This document shows positions 8,114-16,318 of a stretch of 64,000 bases of DNA, one piece after another. Position 1 is the first letter of the stretch. Every line of letters starts with the position of its first letter. Under the pieces are notes generated by a model. It searched no databases. It was given only the letters and a program-made list of their open reading frames with translations, and was not told the origin of the DNA. The position numbers were made by a program, and so were the translations under genes. Origin of the DNA: 20CM-2-55-15 sp963738025 (GTDB lineage Bacteria; Acidobacteriota; Terriglobia; 20CM-2-55-15); the NCBI GenBank assembly GCA_963738025.1, contig CAVTWA010000011.1:706477-770476 (forward strand), written 5' to 3'.

Positions 8114-8263
8114 TTACTTCTTCGCTTTGGCCTTGGACCGCTTCAGATACTCCCGGTAAAGCTCTTCAGTAATCGTGCTTACGTCTCGATCTTCTCTGAC
8201 AGCCTGAAGTTTCATTTCCCGATAAAGCTCTTCATCAATGCTCAAGGTTACATTGCGTCTCAT
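8114..8263 (-). CDS. Ribbon-helix-helix regulator, 49 aa
   Basis: A 49-residue protein beginning MRRNVTLSIDEELYREMKLQ, the beta strand and first helix of a CopG/Arc-type ribbon-helix-helix, with a basic C-terminus (KRSKAKAKK). Such proteins bind DNA as dimers and often autoregulate; many are antitoxins, but no toxin gene is adjacent. The region just upstream holds three palindromes that could be its operator. It precedes the ArdC-like gene on the same strand by 77 bp and may control it. Confidence 0.75.
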   Translation of the reverse strand: MRRNVTLSIDEELYREMKLQAVREDRDVSTITEELYREYLKRSKAKAKK

Positions 8264-8264
8264 G

Positions 8265-8296
8265 TGTACAAATTTATACGTATACATGTGCACATG
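8265..8296. promoter_or_regulatory. Cluster of palindromes upstream of the RHH gene
   Basis: Three perfect dyads lie within 32 bp: TGTACA (8265-8270), TATACGTATA (8275-8284) and CATGTGCACATG (8285-8296). They begin two bases upstream of the start codon of the ribbon-helix-helix gene. Ribbon-helix-helix repressors commonly bind such short dyads in series, so this is a likely autoregulatory operator overlapping the promoter. Confidence 0.5.
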
Positions 8297-8397
8297 TCGA
8301 TCCCGTTAAATAGATTTATTCGTGTCGTTTAATAAGGTGCTTGTGCAGTGGACTAAAATGCTAGAGCGATAGGAAGAACTAGAGGGGGAATCAGTCT

Positions 8398-8826
8398 TTG
8401 CTAGCATCAGCGTTACCGCTTCTGTTCGTCATCGCGGCGCTTGCCGTGCTTGGCTTTACGGGGAACCTGTTTTCCTGGTCACCTTTCGTCATTGCCGCTC
8501 AGGCCACAGCGGTGGGCCTAAACGTATGGGCGCGGCGGTCATTCCAGAAAGGCACTTTTCGTGTGACGGCTGTTCCAAGCAGCCGTTCGATCATAAGAAG
8601 CGGTCCGTATCGCTTCATTCGTCACCCGATGTACTCAGCAGCGTTACTCTTTGTCTGGGCCGGGGTAGTCAGTCACTTGTCGGCTTTGACACTAGCGATT
8701 GGCGGCGCGGTCACGGTAGTTGCCATAGCCCGAGTCATCGCCGAGGAACGCTTGCTCAGCGCACGGTATCCCGAATATCACGACTACGCCCAATCAACGA
8801 AAGCCTTGGTGCCGTACGTGTTTTGA
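8398..8826 (+). CDS. Isoprenylcysteine carboxyl methyltransferase-family membrane protein
   Basis: A 142-residue membrane protein starting at TTG 8398, with GAGGGGG about 8 nt upstream. Hydrophobic segments at residues 5-22, 28-45 and around 80-115 surround the family signature IIRSGPYRFIRHPMYSAALL and the C-terminal EERLLSARYPEYHDY. These are the ICMT/DUF1295-like cofactor-binding elements (S-adenosylmethionine). The substrate of bacterial members is usually unknown. It stands alone beside the IS3 element. Confidence 0.85.
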   Translation: MLASALPLLFVIAALAVLGFTGNLFSWSPFVIAAQATAVGLNVWARRSFQKGTFRVTAVPSSRSIIRSGPYRFIRHPMYSAALLFVWAGVVSHLSALTLAIGGAVTVVAIARVIAEERLLSARYPEYHDYAQSTKALVPYVF

Positions 8827-9028
8827 AGCAGCTTTAAATCCTAAGGCTTGGCGCAAAACCATGAGGCAGAAGATTTCGTAAATGGGACCCGAGGCTGATG
8901 TGCGCCGGGCTTCACCAAGCCCACTTCCGAGCACGTCTCGACTGCGCTGCACGAGGCCCCTCTGTGCCAATGTGAATGAGACACCTTTCCCCTCATAATT
9001 AGTGTTCAGGGCGGAAGGAAAACCCAAC

Positions 9029-9532
9029 ATGCAGAATCCCGTTCCCTCAGTGACTTCTTCGGCTTTGTCGTCCGCTGGACGGAGTGAGGACGAGCGAAGC
9101 GAGACCGAACGAAGTCCAGCGGATGGCAAAGCCGAAGAAGTCGGCGCCGTCGTCCGGCCCGACCCGGAAGTCGTGGCGAAGGCAAAGCGCCGGAGGTTCA
9201 CGGCCGACTACAAGCAACAGATCCTGACGAAGGCGGATGCGGCTGCGGAGCACGGCGGCATCGGTGCCTTATTGCGCCGCGAAGGCCTGTACTCGTCGCA
9301 CTTGACGAAGTGGCGGCGTGAACGAGCGGCCAGCATTCGTCAGGGACTCGCGCCGCGGAAGCGCGGACCGAAATCCAAACGCAATCCCCTCGCCGAAGAG
9401 AACCAGAAGCTGCAGCGCGCCAACGAGCGGCTGACCGAGCAACTGCGTAAGGCCGAGATTGTGATCGATGTTCAAAAAAAAGTGGCTGCGCTGTTGGGAT
9501 GGCCGATTCCGAACCCGGATCCGGAACGTTGA
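9029..9532 (+). CDS. IS3-family transposase OrfA
   Basis: About 167 residues from the ATG at 9029 (GGAAGG 11 nt upstream; a GTG at 9002 is possible). It has a basic HTH segment (KRRRFTADYKQQILTKADAA, then LLRREGLYSSHLTKWRRER) and a coiled-coil, leucine-zipper-like C-terminus (EENQKLQRANERLTEQLRKA). The N-terminal 45 residues are rich in Ser, Glu and Arg. It overlaps OrfB by 34 nt in the -1 frame, and the fusion OrfAB is expected to be the active transposase. Confidence 0.9.
   Translation: MQNPVPSVTSSALSSAGRSEDERSETERSPADGKAEEVGAVVRPDPEVVAKAKRRRFTADYKQQILTKADAAAEHGGIGALLRREGLYSSHLTKWRRERAASIRQGLAPRKRGPKSKRNPLAEENQKLQRANERLTEQLRKAEIVIDVQKKVAALLGWPIPNPDPER
9473..9482 (+). promoter_or_regulatory. 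Programmed -1 frameshift site
   Basis: Eight A residues (9474-9481) followed by G form an A AAA AAA slippery run in the OrfA frame (codons CAA AAA AAA GTG). Sliding back by one base joins OrfA to the OrfB frame just upstream of its ATG at 9499. This is the standard way IS3 elements make the OrfAB fusion. Confidence 0.8.
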
Positions 9533-10518
9533 TGGCCGCCGTTCAACAGCTCGCTCCTGACGTCGGGATCCTGGCGGCGTGCGTTGCGCTCGGCGTGGTT
9601 CGATCGTCCTTCTATCGCCGACTGCGCCCGGCTGTTGTGGCTCAACCGCGTTCCGCTTCGCCTCGAGCCTTGAGTCCATCCGAACGCCAGACCGTGCTGG
9701 CGCATCTCCATGAAGAACGATTCCAAGACTGCTCGCCGGCTGCCGTGCAGGCTACTTTACTGGATGAAGGCGTCTATCGCTGCTCGATCCGCACCATGTA
9801 CCGCATCCTGGAGCAGCACGCCGAAACGCGAGAACGCCGGAATCAGCGGATTCATCCCGTCTATAAGAAACCCGAGTTGCTGGCAACGGCTCCCAATGAA
9901 CTTTGGAGCTGGGACATCACGAAATTGATGGGCCCGGCCAAGTGGACCTACTTCTATCTCTATGTGATTCTAGACGTCTTCAGCCGCTACGTGGTCGGCT
10001 GGATGGTCGCTCCCCGCGAAAGCGCCGAGTTGGCTCGCAAACTGATCGAGGATACCTGCAGCAAACAACAGATCCATTCCGGACAGCTGACCCTTCACGC
10101 CGATCGCGGTTCCTCGATGACGTCCAAACCGGTCGCCTTCTTGATGGCGGATTTGGGCGTCACCAAGACTCACAGCCGTCCCTATGTGTCCGATGACAAT
10201 CCGTATTCCGAAAGTCAGTTCCGCACGATGAAATACCGGCCCGATTTCCCCGACCGCTTCGGATCGATCCAGCACAGCCGCATCCATTCTCAGCTTTTCT
10301 TCTCTTGGTACAACCAGGAGCATCGCCATTCCGGCATCGGTCTGCTCACCCCGGCCATGGTCCACTATGGTCAAGCCGATCACATCTTCCAGAAGCGTCA
10401 ATTCGTACTCAATGCCGCCTACCTGGCGCACCCCGAACGATTCGTCCGCTCCTCACCAAAACCACTCTCTGTTCCAAAGGAGGTCTGGATCAACAAACCC
10501 ATCGAGTCCCGGAATTGA
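9499..10518 (+). CDS. IS3-family transposase OrfB (DDE integrase)
   Basis: A 339-residue catalytic subunit. The N-terminal HTH_21-like region (AAVQATLLDEGVYRCSIRTM) is followed by the rve core with the three acidic residues: Asp in LWSWDITKL, Asp in TLHADRGSS and Glu in NPYSESQFRTMKY. The C-terminus (HSQLFFSWYNQEHRHSGI) is typical. The length is normal for the family, so it is presumably active once fused to OrfA. Confidence 0.92.
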   Translation: MADSEPGSGTLMAAVQQLAPDVGILAACVALGVVRSSFYRRLRPAVVAQPRSASPRALSPSERQTVLAHLHEERFQDCSPAAVQATLLDEGVYRCSIRTMYRILEQHAETRERRNQRIHPVYKKPELLATAPNELWSWDITKLMGPAKWTYFYLYVILDVFSRYVVGWMVAPRESAELARKLIEDTCSKQQIHSGQLTLHADRGSSMTSKPVAFLMADLGVTKTHSRPYVSDDNPYSESQFRTMKYRPDFPDRFGSIQHSRIHSQLFFSWYNQEHRHSGIGLLTPAMVHYGQADHIFQKRQFVLNAAYLAHPERFVRSSPKPLSVPKEVWINKPIESRN

Positions 10519-10711
10519 AATCGAGCGCAACGCCAAAAAAAGGCCGGTCTGAGAGTCGACCTCACCGCTGATCGTCGTCTATACGCGATCCTGGCGACCA
10601 TTTTTCCCACAGATTCTCAAAGGAGCCAAAAGAAAGAAGGAAGGACCTAAAACGTATCCCAAATTAAAAGTGCCTAAATTACCGATCGAGGTGTCTCAAA
10701 CTCATTGACAC

Positions 10712-11226
10712 GCGCCGGGCGCTCGCGTGCTGAAGATCCGAACGATTTGAAGTGTGAGAGGGTTCAAAGCCGGCGGCACCCCTCGCTAGCCGGTACGTCT
10801 GTGCCGGCGCTACGGCCCGGTATTCACATCCGCGATTGCCGTATTCAGTTGAGGAGGATTCCCCATTTACGCTTTGCCGGGCCGGTTACTCGGCAACTGA
10901 CACCGATTCTCAACCACAAGTCGACCTCTGGTGAATCGAGACTGAGATAGACCGTAATTCTCCGAATCGTTTTGTAATGGACCGAGCAGGGACTGAGGGT
11001 TCGGCACCCCGCGACTTTTCCAGATGCCGGTAACACGAAGCCCACCTTCCTTTCGTGAAGCTGGATAGATCCAAGGTCCATCGGACACTGCTCGGACAAG
11101 TAACGCAAGTAATGGGAAAAGTTCATACAGGTAGTCCGAAGTTCACCGGAGACCGATCTTCGTATCGCGGTTCTATCCTTAAAAGTATGTGGCAGCATGC
11201 GATCTATCGCCGCCTACGATGAAGGT
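10712..11226. other. No confident gene between the IS and the SDR gene
   Basis: A minus-strand frame (10845-11198) is open for 117 codons but starts with no ribosome binding site and shows no recognisable motif; I do not call it. The last bases before 11227 include the ribosome binding site (GAAGG) of the following gene. Nothing else was seen. Confidence 0.5.
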
Positions 11227-11808
11227 ATGAGAATATTTCTTGCCGGCGCCTCCGGCGTGATTGGGCAGCGTTTGATTCCAAGGTTGCTTCAGGCCGGACA
11301 CGTAGTCGGCGGCCTGACGCGCTCGCCCAGGAAAACGGAGTTACTGAGCCACCTCGGTGCCGAACCGATTCTTTGTGATGTCTTCGACCGGCAAGCACTT
11401 ATCGAAGCGGTTCGTGACTTCAAACCGGACGTCGTGCTGAACGAGCTGACCGATCTGCCGGATGATGCGACGCAGATCAGTGATCTCGCGGATCGGAATG
11501 CTCGCATGCGAACTGAGGGAACCCGGAATCTGATCGAGGCCGCGCGGCGGAGCGGCTCGCCGAAAATTCTGGCGCAAAGCGTCGCATGGCAATTACCTGA
11601 TGGGCCCGATGCCCGGGCTGTTGCAGAACTGGAGCGGTCCGTTCTCGGCGAGGGCGGCGTTGTGCTGCGCTATGGACAGTTCTATGGGCCCGGCACCTAT
11701 TACGAGGAGCGACCACCCAAGGGACCTCGGGTTGATATCGACCGAGCTGCCGAACGAACGGTAGAGGCGCTGGGCGAACCAACAGGCGTCGTCGTCATTA
11801 TCGACTGA
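11227..11808 (+). CDS. Short NAD(P)-dependent epimerase/dehydratase-like protein
   Basis: A 193-residue extended-SDR-type protein. The start at 11227 is chosen because the dinucleotide-binding motif begins right there (MRIFLAGASGVIGQRLIP) and GAAGG lies just before it. Rossmann features include GASGVIG, then LCDVFDRQALIEAV and TEGTRNLIEAARRSG. The family usually has about 250-300 residues; here the stretch after AQSVAWQLP is short and the usual YxxxK catalytic pair is not evident, so it may be a compacted or degraded variant. Confidence 0.75.
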   Translation: MRIFLAGASGVIGQRLIPRLLQAGHVVGGLTRSPRKTELLSHLGAEPILCDVFDRQALIEAVRDFKPDVVLNELTDLPDDATQISDLADRNARMRTEGTRNLIEAARRSGSPKILAQSVAWQLPDGPDARAVAELERSVLGEGGVVLRYGQFYGPGTYYEERPPKGPRVDIDRAAERTVEALGEPTGVVVIID

Positions 11809-12021
11809 GCGCCGCGACCGCGAAGCGGGCCGACCGTCCGAGCTGCGTTGAATCCTGAATGAATGAGATCCTGGCCGGACTACAACGAAGCCGCGTTTCT
11901 GCGCTGCGCGCTTTGCACAGGGGCCCTACTCTCTCGCGGTTGCCGACCGCTATTGACCCGCTTGCCGTTGCCGCGTGAAACACAAGAAAACAGTCAACCT
12001 TAACGTTGAGAGGACCAGAGA

Positions 12022-12432
12022 ATGAACAAGATGGTATTGTTTCTGTTAATGGCATTTAGCAGCGTACTCGCGTTTAACAGCGCTAGTGCCCAGGTCGGAA
12101 AAGTGACACGTCTGATGACCAAAGATCTTCCCGATGTGCCTGGAAAGGAAGGGATGATCGAAACCGTCGCGTTCGCTCCCGGCGAGGTCTCTCATCCACA
12201 TCGACATAACGCAGATGTCTTTGTGTATGTCCTAGAAGGAAGCATCATTACTCAAGTGAAGGGTGGTAGCCCCCAGACAGTTCACGCCGGCGACGTCTTT
12301 TACGAATCGCCCACGGATATACACAGCGTGAGTCGCAATGCCAGTCAGACGCAACCCGCGAAACTGCTCGTCTTCTATGTGAAAGCGAAAGGAACTCCGC
12401 CAACTGAGCTTGTGCGGGAGGGGGAAAGGTAA
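12022..12432 (+). CDS. Exported cupin-domain protein
   Basis: A 136-residue protein with a signal peptide (MVLFLLMAFSSVLAFNSASAQ, processed after SAQ) and a single cupin barrel. Motif 1 (GEVSHPHRHNADVFVYVLEG) carries the metal ligands His-x-His and Glu-like positions; motif 2 (HAGDVFYESPTDIHSV) carries the last His. GAGAGGA precedes the ATG. Such exported cupins occur as single genes in soil bacteria; substrate unknown. Confidence 0.9.
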   Translation: MNKMVLFLLMAFSSVLAFNSASAQVGKVTRLMTKDLPDVPGKEGMIETVAFAPGEVSHPHRHNADVFVYVLEGSIITQVKGGSPQTVHAGDVFYESPTDIHSVSRNASQTQPAKLLVFYVKAKGTPPTELVREGER

Positions 12433-12830
12433 TGTCTCTCACGAACTCGTAGGAAATGGCATGCCCGCGATGTTGGGGCTCGGCCTGAAGAAGCGGCTTC
12501 GTGAACGTCGGTTCACAGCGGTTCTCAGTTGACGTGTCGCTAAACCGGAAACTGACGCTGGCACACAATCACGTGATTTCGAACCAAGCTCCTGATGCGT
12601 GCCGGCGGTAGCATTTTCAGCGTGAAAATATGGATCGTGCGGCGGGGTTTTTTGTGCCACTGCGGTGTTGATGTGCAGCGTTGCGCAATCCGCAACAACT
12701 AGGCGGGAAGGCTGGCTCGTTGGTTCTTTCGGCGCGAACGAAAACTCTCACGAGTTGTCCCGGCCCGACCCACGGCGCCAGAGCGTTTACGCCTTTACCG
12801 CATCGGTATTGACCAAACACGCCAGAGTGA
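12433..12830. other. No intact gene
   Basis: Opposing open frames exist (12665-12931 plus; 12617-12916 minus) but neither is convincing. In the frame that leads into the following pseudogene, the upstream text reads without a start codon and with TGA triplets near 12805 and at 12828-12830. It may therefore be the decayed 5' part of that gene. Confidence 0.4.
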
Positions 12831-13463
12831 ATCACCATCCTTGCAAATTTCTTCACGCCACCAGGCCCTCTCGCGTCATCGGTCGAAAACGCCCAAAGCA
12901 ACGATTCGCGGAACAAGTTTTTCGAACTTGAACTCGCGGCCCAGTTCTCTCAATCGGGCGTGAAAATTGTGGGCTTTGATGATGTTCAAATTGAGTTCGA
13001 CGGCTGTCGATATTTCATCGAATGCAAACGGCCATTCTTTGACCGAAGATTTGAGGACAATCTCGGGAAGGCTTATGACCAACTCGCTAAAAGTTTGAAC
13101 CGTCCCAATGATCGGGCCCTGGCTGCAATCGCTCTGGAAAAGGTGATTGCCGTCGATGATTCAATTCAGGACCTCGACTCATCGCCTGCGGCACTAGTGT
13201 TTGCGAAGTCCACTATTGATGAACTTAGGCCGCGAATCATTGGATCCGGAACGACTAAGGACATTCGGACTGTCGGCATCCTCTTTATCACGCGCTTTTT
13301 GATGCACACGAAGACGGCCGGCACTCTCGCGATGAACTATCTTCTCGGCACCGTCCCACTCGGTTATGGCGGGTCGGACTCGACTGCTGAAGGTTCACGT
13401 TTATTGCGGTTGACTGCGAAGGTCCACGACAACTTCCAATCAATGGATACCGGTTTCCACTGA
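12831..13463 (+). pseudogene. Degraded nuclease-like gene (PD-(D/E)xK pattern)
   Basis: The open frame from 12831 lacks a start codon because a TGA precedes it. It encodes SNDSRNKFFELELAAQFSQS, then VGFDDVQIEFDGCRYFIECKRP, a D...ExK arrangement as in restriction-endonuclease-fold proteins, followed by a helical remainder to 13463. A GTG at 12960 would give 167 residues but removes the conserved-looking N-terminal part. The best reading is a gene that has lost its 5' end. Target unknown; a defence or repair role would be only a guess. Confidence 0.5.
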
Positions 13464-13756
13464 GACCAGTTGAGATCCGATTCATCGAGTTCGGTCTCCA
13501 AATCGGAATCGACCGCTTCCTGAATGGGCGGATATTGTCCGACCTTCTGGAAGTGCCAAATCGTTCGATCCTGCGGATTGTTCTTCTTCTGTGCTTCCCA
13601 GAGGAAATACACGGTAGCTTCGGATTTCGTGCCGTTCCTACATTGGAAAATTGCATCGGTCAGGCCCACGGCTCTCCATTGTCGGCGGCCAAAAGCCGCT
13701 GTTGGCTCAACAACTGAATCCGCGCCACTGTAAGCCGCAACCGTATACAGCGGCAT
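13364..13756 (-). CDS. Hypothetical protein, uncertain
   Basis: A 130-codon frame (starts MPLYTVAAYSGADSVVEPTA, contains TVYFLWEAQKKNNPQDRTIW) with reasonable composition but a poorly placed ribosome binding site (AAGG directly at the ATG). It overlaps 100 bp of the nuclease-like pseudogene on the other strand. It could be a real accessory protein or a chance frame. Confidence 0.35.
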   Translation of the reverse strand: MPLYTVAAYSGADSVVEPTAAFGRRQWRAVGLTDAIFQCRNGTKSEATVYFLWEAQKKNNPQDRTIWHFQKVGQYPPIQEAVDSDLETELDESDLNWSQWKPVSIDWKLSWTFAVNRNKREPSAVESDPP

Positions 13757-13941
13757 CCTTAGGATCGATGCGAGAATTTCACGAGGCTGGTTTCTGAAGT
13801 TAAGTTTTTGACGTTTGCCACAGGCGTTACTCGGTGTCCACCGATTAAAGGGCAGTCATCTCAGCTACCACCGGCCGATTGTTAACCGACACGTTAACCG
13901 AAGCCTTTTTTGAGCTCCCTAAAACTCTTGTAAGTTGTTGA

Positions 13942-14014
13942 TGAGCCGTGCTGGACTCGAACCAGCGACCCTCTCATTAAAAGTGAGATGCTCTGCCAAC
14001 TGAGCTAACGGCCC
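13942..14014 (-). tRNA. tRNA-Lys (TTT anticodon)
   Basis: The minus strand folds as a 73-nt tRNA. The acceptor is GGGCCGT with ACGGCTC and discriminator A, the D arm is TAGCTCAGTTGGCAGAGCA, the anticodon loop is CTTTTAA with TTT, and the T arm is GGTTCGAGTCC. CCA is not encoded. It separates the accessory region on the left from the leu operon region on the right. Confidence 0.95.
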
Positions 14015-14071
14015 GACGACCCAAAAGGATATCACGGGAAACAAAAGGCTGGTCCTCTCGTCGAATGAAAT

Positions 14072-14272
14072 ATGCAGTTAGAAATTAGCGATTCGGAAAG
14101 AACATTTCTGCTGGAACTCGTTGATTCGGCGTCGCGGACGATCCTGCATGAACTCGACCACACGGATTCGCGTGAATACAGGAAGAAACTCCAGGACCGT
14201 ATTCGGATCCTCGAGCACCTTGCCAGGAAAATCAGTCAATCACAGGAAGAGCACAACGCCCAGACCGTCTGA
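14072..14272 (+). CDS. Small conserved-looking helical protein, 66 aa
   Basis: A 66-residue, highly charged helical protein (MQLEISDSERTFLLELVDSA, then EYRKKLQDRIRILEHLARKI). The pattern 'L.L.D.E...L..LL.......L..EI..T....Y...L..R...L..L..KL' is common among small hypothetical proteins encoded as single genes. No good ribosome binding site is visible. It is convergent with leuD, only 3 bp away. Function unknown. Confidence 0.7.
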   Translation: MQLEISDSERTFLLELVDSASRTILHELDHTDSREYRKKLQDRIRILEHLARKISQSQEEHNAQTV

Positions 14273-14275
14273 GCG

Positions 14276-14812
14276 TTATGCGCTTCTTGTGGTTTCCTTG
14301 CCTTCAAAAGCCTTGATGGCCGAATCGTGTTTCAGGATGTAGCCGATCTCGTCCAGCCCTTCCAGGATGCATGTCTTTGAAAATGAATCGATGGCAAACT
14401 GAACCGTAGGACCGTTCTCGACAGCGAACGTCTGCGCGGCCAGGTCGATCGTCACAGCAGTTCCCGGTTTCAGCAGGGCGTGCGTCGCAGCGTCGACCAC
14501 GATCGGAAGCAGCCCGTTTTTCAAGCTGTTCTGCCGGAAAATATCCGCAAAGCTCGTCGAAACGACAGCTTTGAATCCGAAATCCGCCAGCGCCCAGACG
14601 GCGTGTTCGCGTGAGCTGCCGCAGGCGAAATTATCACCCGCCACGAGAACCTGCGGCCCCTTCTCCACTTTGCTGCGGAAATCCGGACGGTCCTCGAAAA
14701 GATGGTCGCCAATGCCGACTTTGTCGGTGACCTTCAGGAAACGCGCCGGAATGATCTGATCCGTATCGATATTGATCTGCGGCAAAACCACAACGCGGGA
14801 AGAGATCTTCAC
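14276..14812 (-). CDS. leuD: 3-isopropylmalate dehydratase, small subunit
   Basis: A 178-residue LeuD swivel domain starting MKISSRVVVLPQINIDTDQI (a GTG start), with the aconitase-type active loop GDNFACGSSREHAVWAL and FADIFRQNSLKNGLLPI. It pairs with LeuC to isomerise 2- to 3-isopropylmalate. The GTG overlaps the leuC stop (GTGA), indicating coupled translation of the two subunits. It is the last gene of the tetR-leuABCD operon; the tRNA-Lys follows about 260 bp downstream. Confidence 0.97.
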   Translation of the reverse strand: MKISSRVVVLPQINIDTDQIIPARFLKVTDKVGIGDHLFEDRPDFRSKVEKGPQVLVAGDNFACGSSREHAVWALADFGFKAVVSTSFADIFRQNSLKNGLLPIVVDAATHALLKPGTAVTIDLAAQTFAVENGPTVQFAIDSFSKTCILEGLDEIGYILKHDSAIKAFEGKETTRSA

Positions 14813-16194
14813 GCGACACCTCCATAACGGCGGGGATCGGCGACACGGCCTTCGACAGCGCTTGCCGCCGCCGTCAAAGGTGATGCCAGAAGAGTCCGCG
14901 AGCCCTTTCCCTGCCGTCCTTCAAAATTCCGATTGCTGGTACTGACAGCGGTTTTCCCGGCCGGCACCGCATCGCCGTTCATGGCAATGCACATACTGCA
15001 GCCGGCTTCGCGCCACTCGGCGCCGGCGTCTTTGAAGATCCGGTCCAGACCCTCGGCCTCCGCCTGACGCTTGATTTCATACGAGCCCGGTACGACGAGC
15101 ATGCGCACCCCGGGACTCACCTTGCGTCCACGAATGACGCGCGCTGCATTCTGCAGATCCGATAAACGGCTGTTGGTGCAGCTGCCGATGAAAACAACAT
15201 CGATCGGATGGCCCATCAGCGCCTGCCCCGGTTCCAGCGCCATGTATTTGAGCGCGGCTGCGTCCGCTTCGCCGGAAGGCTGGGGAACACGGCCACTGAT
15301 CGGAATACTCATGGCGGGATTCGTGCCGTAAGTGATCATCGGCTCGAGCGATCCCACATCGATGGTGACGCTCTTGTCAAAGTGAGCGCCCTCGTCACTG
15401 GGAAGCTGCTTCCAGCGAGCCAGCGCCGCATCCCATTCCTGGCCTTCTGGCGCAAACTGACGTCCGGCCAGATATTGGAACGTGGTGTCGTCGGGCGCAA
15501 TCAGTCCCGCTCGCGCGCCGCCTTCGATGGCCATATTGCAGATGGTCATGCGGGCCTCCATATCGAGAGCGCGGATAGCGGAACCGCAGAACTCGAACAC
15601 CGAGCCGGTGCCGCCGCCGGTTCCGACCTTGCCGATCAGGGCCAGGATCATATCCTTTGCCGTCACCCCCGGCTGCAGCCGGCCGTCGAAGTTCACGCGA
15701 AAGTTCTTCGATTTGCGCTGGAGCAGACACTGGGTGGTCAGGACCATTTCCACTTCGCTGGTCCCGATACCGTGGGCCAATGCGCCGAAGGCTCCATGTG
15801 TCGAGGTGTGGCTGTCGCCGCAAACCAATGTGCGTCCGGGTTGAGTCAGACCGAGTTCGGGCCCGATGACGTGGACGATGCCTTGTTTCGGGCTGTTGAG
15901 ATCGAACAGCGGAACGCCGAACTCGGCGCAGTTCGCGGCAAGCGTGCGGACCTGGTTGGCGGCCATTTCGTCAAAGCCGGTAAGAGAACGGCTGTTGGTC
16001 GGAATGGAGTGGTCCATCGTCCCGAAGGTTTTATCGGTCCGGCGCACCTTCAGGCCGCGCTTCTTAAGGCCGGAGAAGGCCTGAGGCGTTGTCACCTCGT
16101 GAATGAGGTGCATGTCGATGTAGATAATGGCGGGAGCGTCGGTTTCCGGGACAACGATATGCGCGTCCCAGATTTTGTCATAAAGAGTTTTCAT
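14809..16194 (-). CDS. leuC: 3-isopropylmalate dehydratase, large subunit
   Basis: A 461-residue aconitase-fold subunit. The start at 16194 (MKTLYDKIWDAHIV) is chosen because AGGA lies 4 nt upstream and family members begin there; the frame itself extends 26 codons further. The [4Fe-4S] ligands are the Cys in FIGSCTNSRLSD and the pair in AGCSMCIAMNGD. TLVCGDSHTSTHGAFG and STSNRNFEGRQGKGSRT are the other signatures. With LeuD it carries out the second step of leucine synthesis. A REP-like hairpin lies in the 124-bp gap between leuB and leuC, unusual inside an operon. Confidence 0.97.
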   Translation of the reverse strand: MKTLYDKIWDAHIVVPETDAPAIIYIDMHLIHEVTTPQAFSGLKKRGLKVRRTDKTFGTMDHSIPTNSRSLTGFDEMAANQVRTLAANCAEFGVPLFDLNSPKQGIVHVIGPELGLTQPGRTLVCGDSHTSTHGAFGALAHGIGTSEVEMVLTTQCLLQRKSKNFRVNFDGRLQPGVTAKDMILALIGKVGTGGGTGSVFEFCGSAIRALDMEARMTICNMAIEGGARAGLIAPDDTTFQYLAGRQFAPEGQEWDAALARWKQLPSDEGAHFDKSVTIDVGSLEPMITYGTNPAMSIPISGRVPQPSGEADAAALKYMALEPGQALMGHPIDVVFIGSCTNSRLSDLQNAARVIRGRKVSPGVRMLVVPGSYEIKRQAEAEGLDRIFKDAGAEWREAGCSMCIAMNGDAVPAGKTAVSTSNRNFEGRQGKGSRTLLASPLTAAASAVEGRVADPRRYGGVA

Positions 16195-16237
16195 AGATTC
16201 CTGTTGGCCGAAGTTGGTCGGGCGATGTAAAGAGCAA

Positions 16238-16264
16238 AGTCCCCGCCTAACTGAGGCGGGGAGT
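16238..16264. repeat. GC-rich REP-like hairpin inside the leu operon
   Basis: CCCCGCCT (16241-16248) and AGGCGGGG (16254-16261) form a strong stem with a short loop, between leuB and leuC. It belongs to the same dispersed family as the hairpins at 25957, 30777 and 39455. Inside an operon it could attenuate transcription or protect upstream mRNA. Confidence 0.75.
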
Positions 16265-16318
16265 GGCCGCATCTCAATGTACCGCCATAGTCAACTCCGT
16301 CGCTTTGGTCCAACACAC

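Larger units (their letters stand above)
8963..10711 (+). mobile_element. IS3-family insertion sequence, about 1.75 kb
   Basis: Two overlapping transposase frames are enclosed by imperfect inverted ends. The left end reads TGTGCCAATGTG then TGAGACACCT; the right end, read inwards on the other strand, is GTGTCAATGAG then TGAGACACCT, about 20 of 24 positions matching. The element looks intact: both frames are full length and a frameshift site is present. No clear target duplication is visible at the flanks, so the exact outer base is uncertain by one or two positions. Confidence 0.85.

Noticed and set aside
10845..11198. Minus-strand 117-codon frame upstream of the SDR gene
   Set aside because: No ribosome binding site, no motif and uneven composition; not enough to call.
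15208..16230. Long plus-strand frame opposite leuC (340 codons)
   Set aside because: It is antisense to a certain gene, has no motif, and arises from the codon bias of GC-rich genes.
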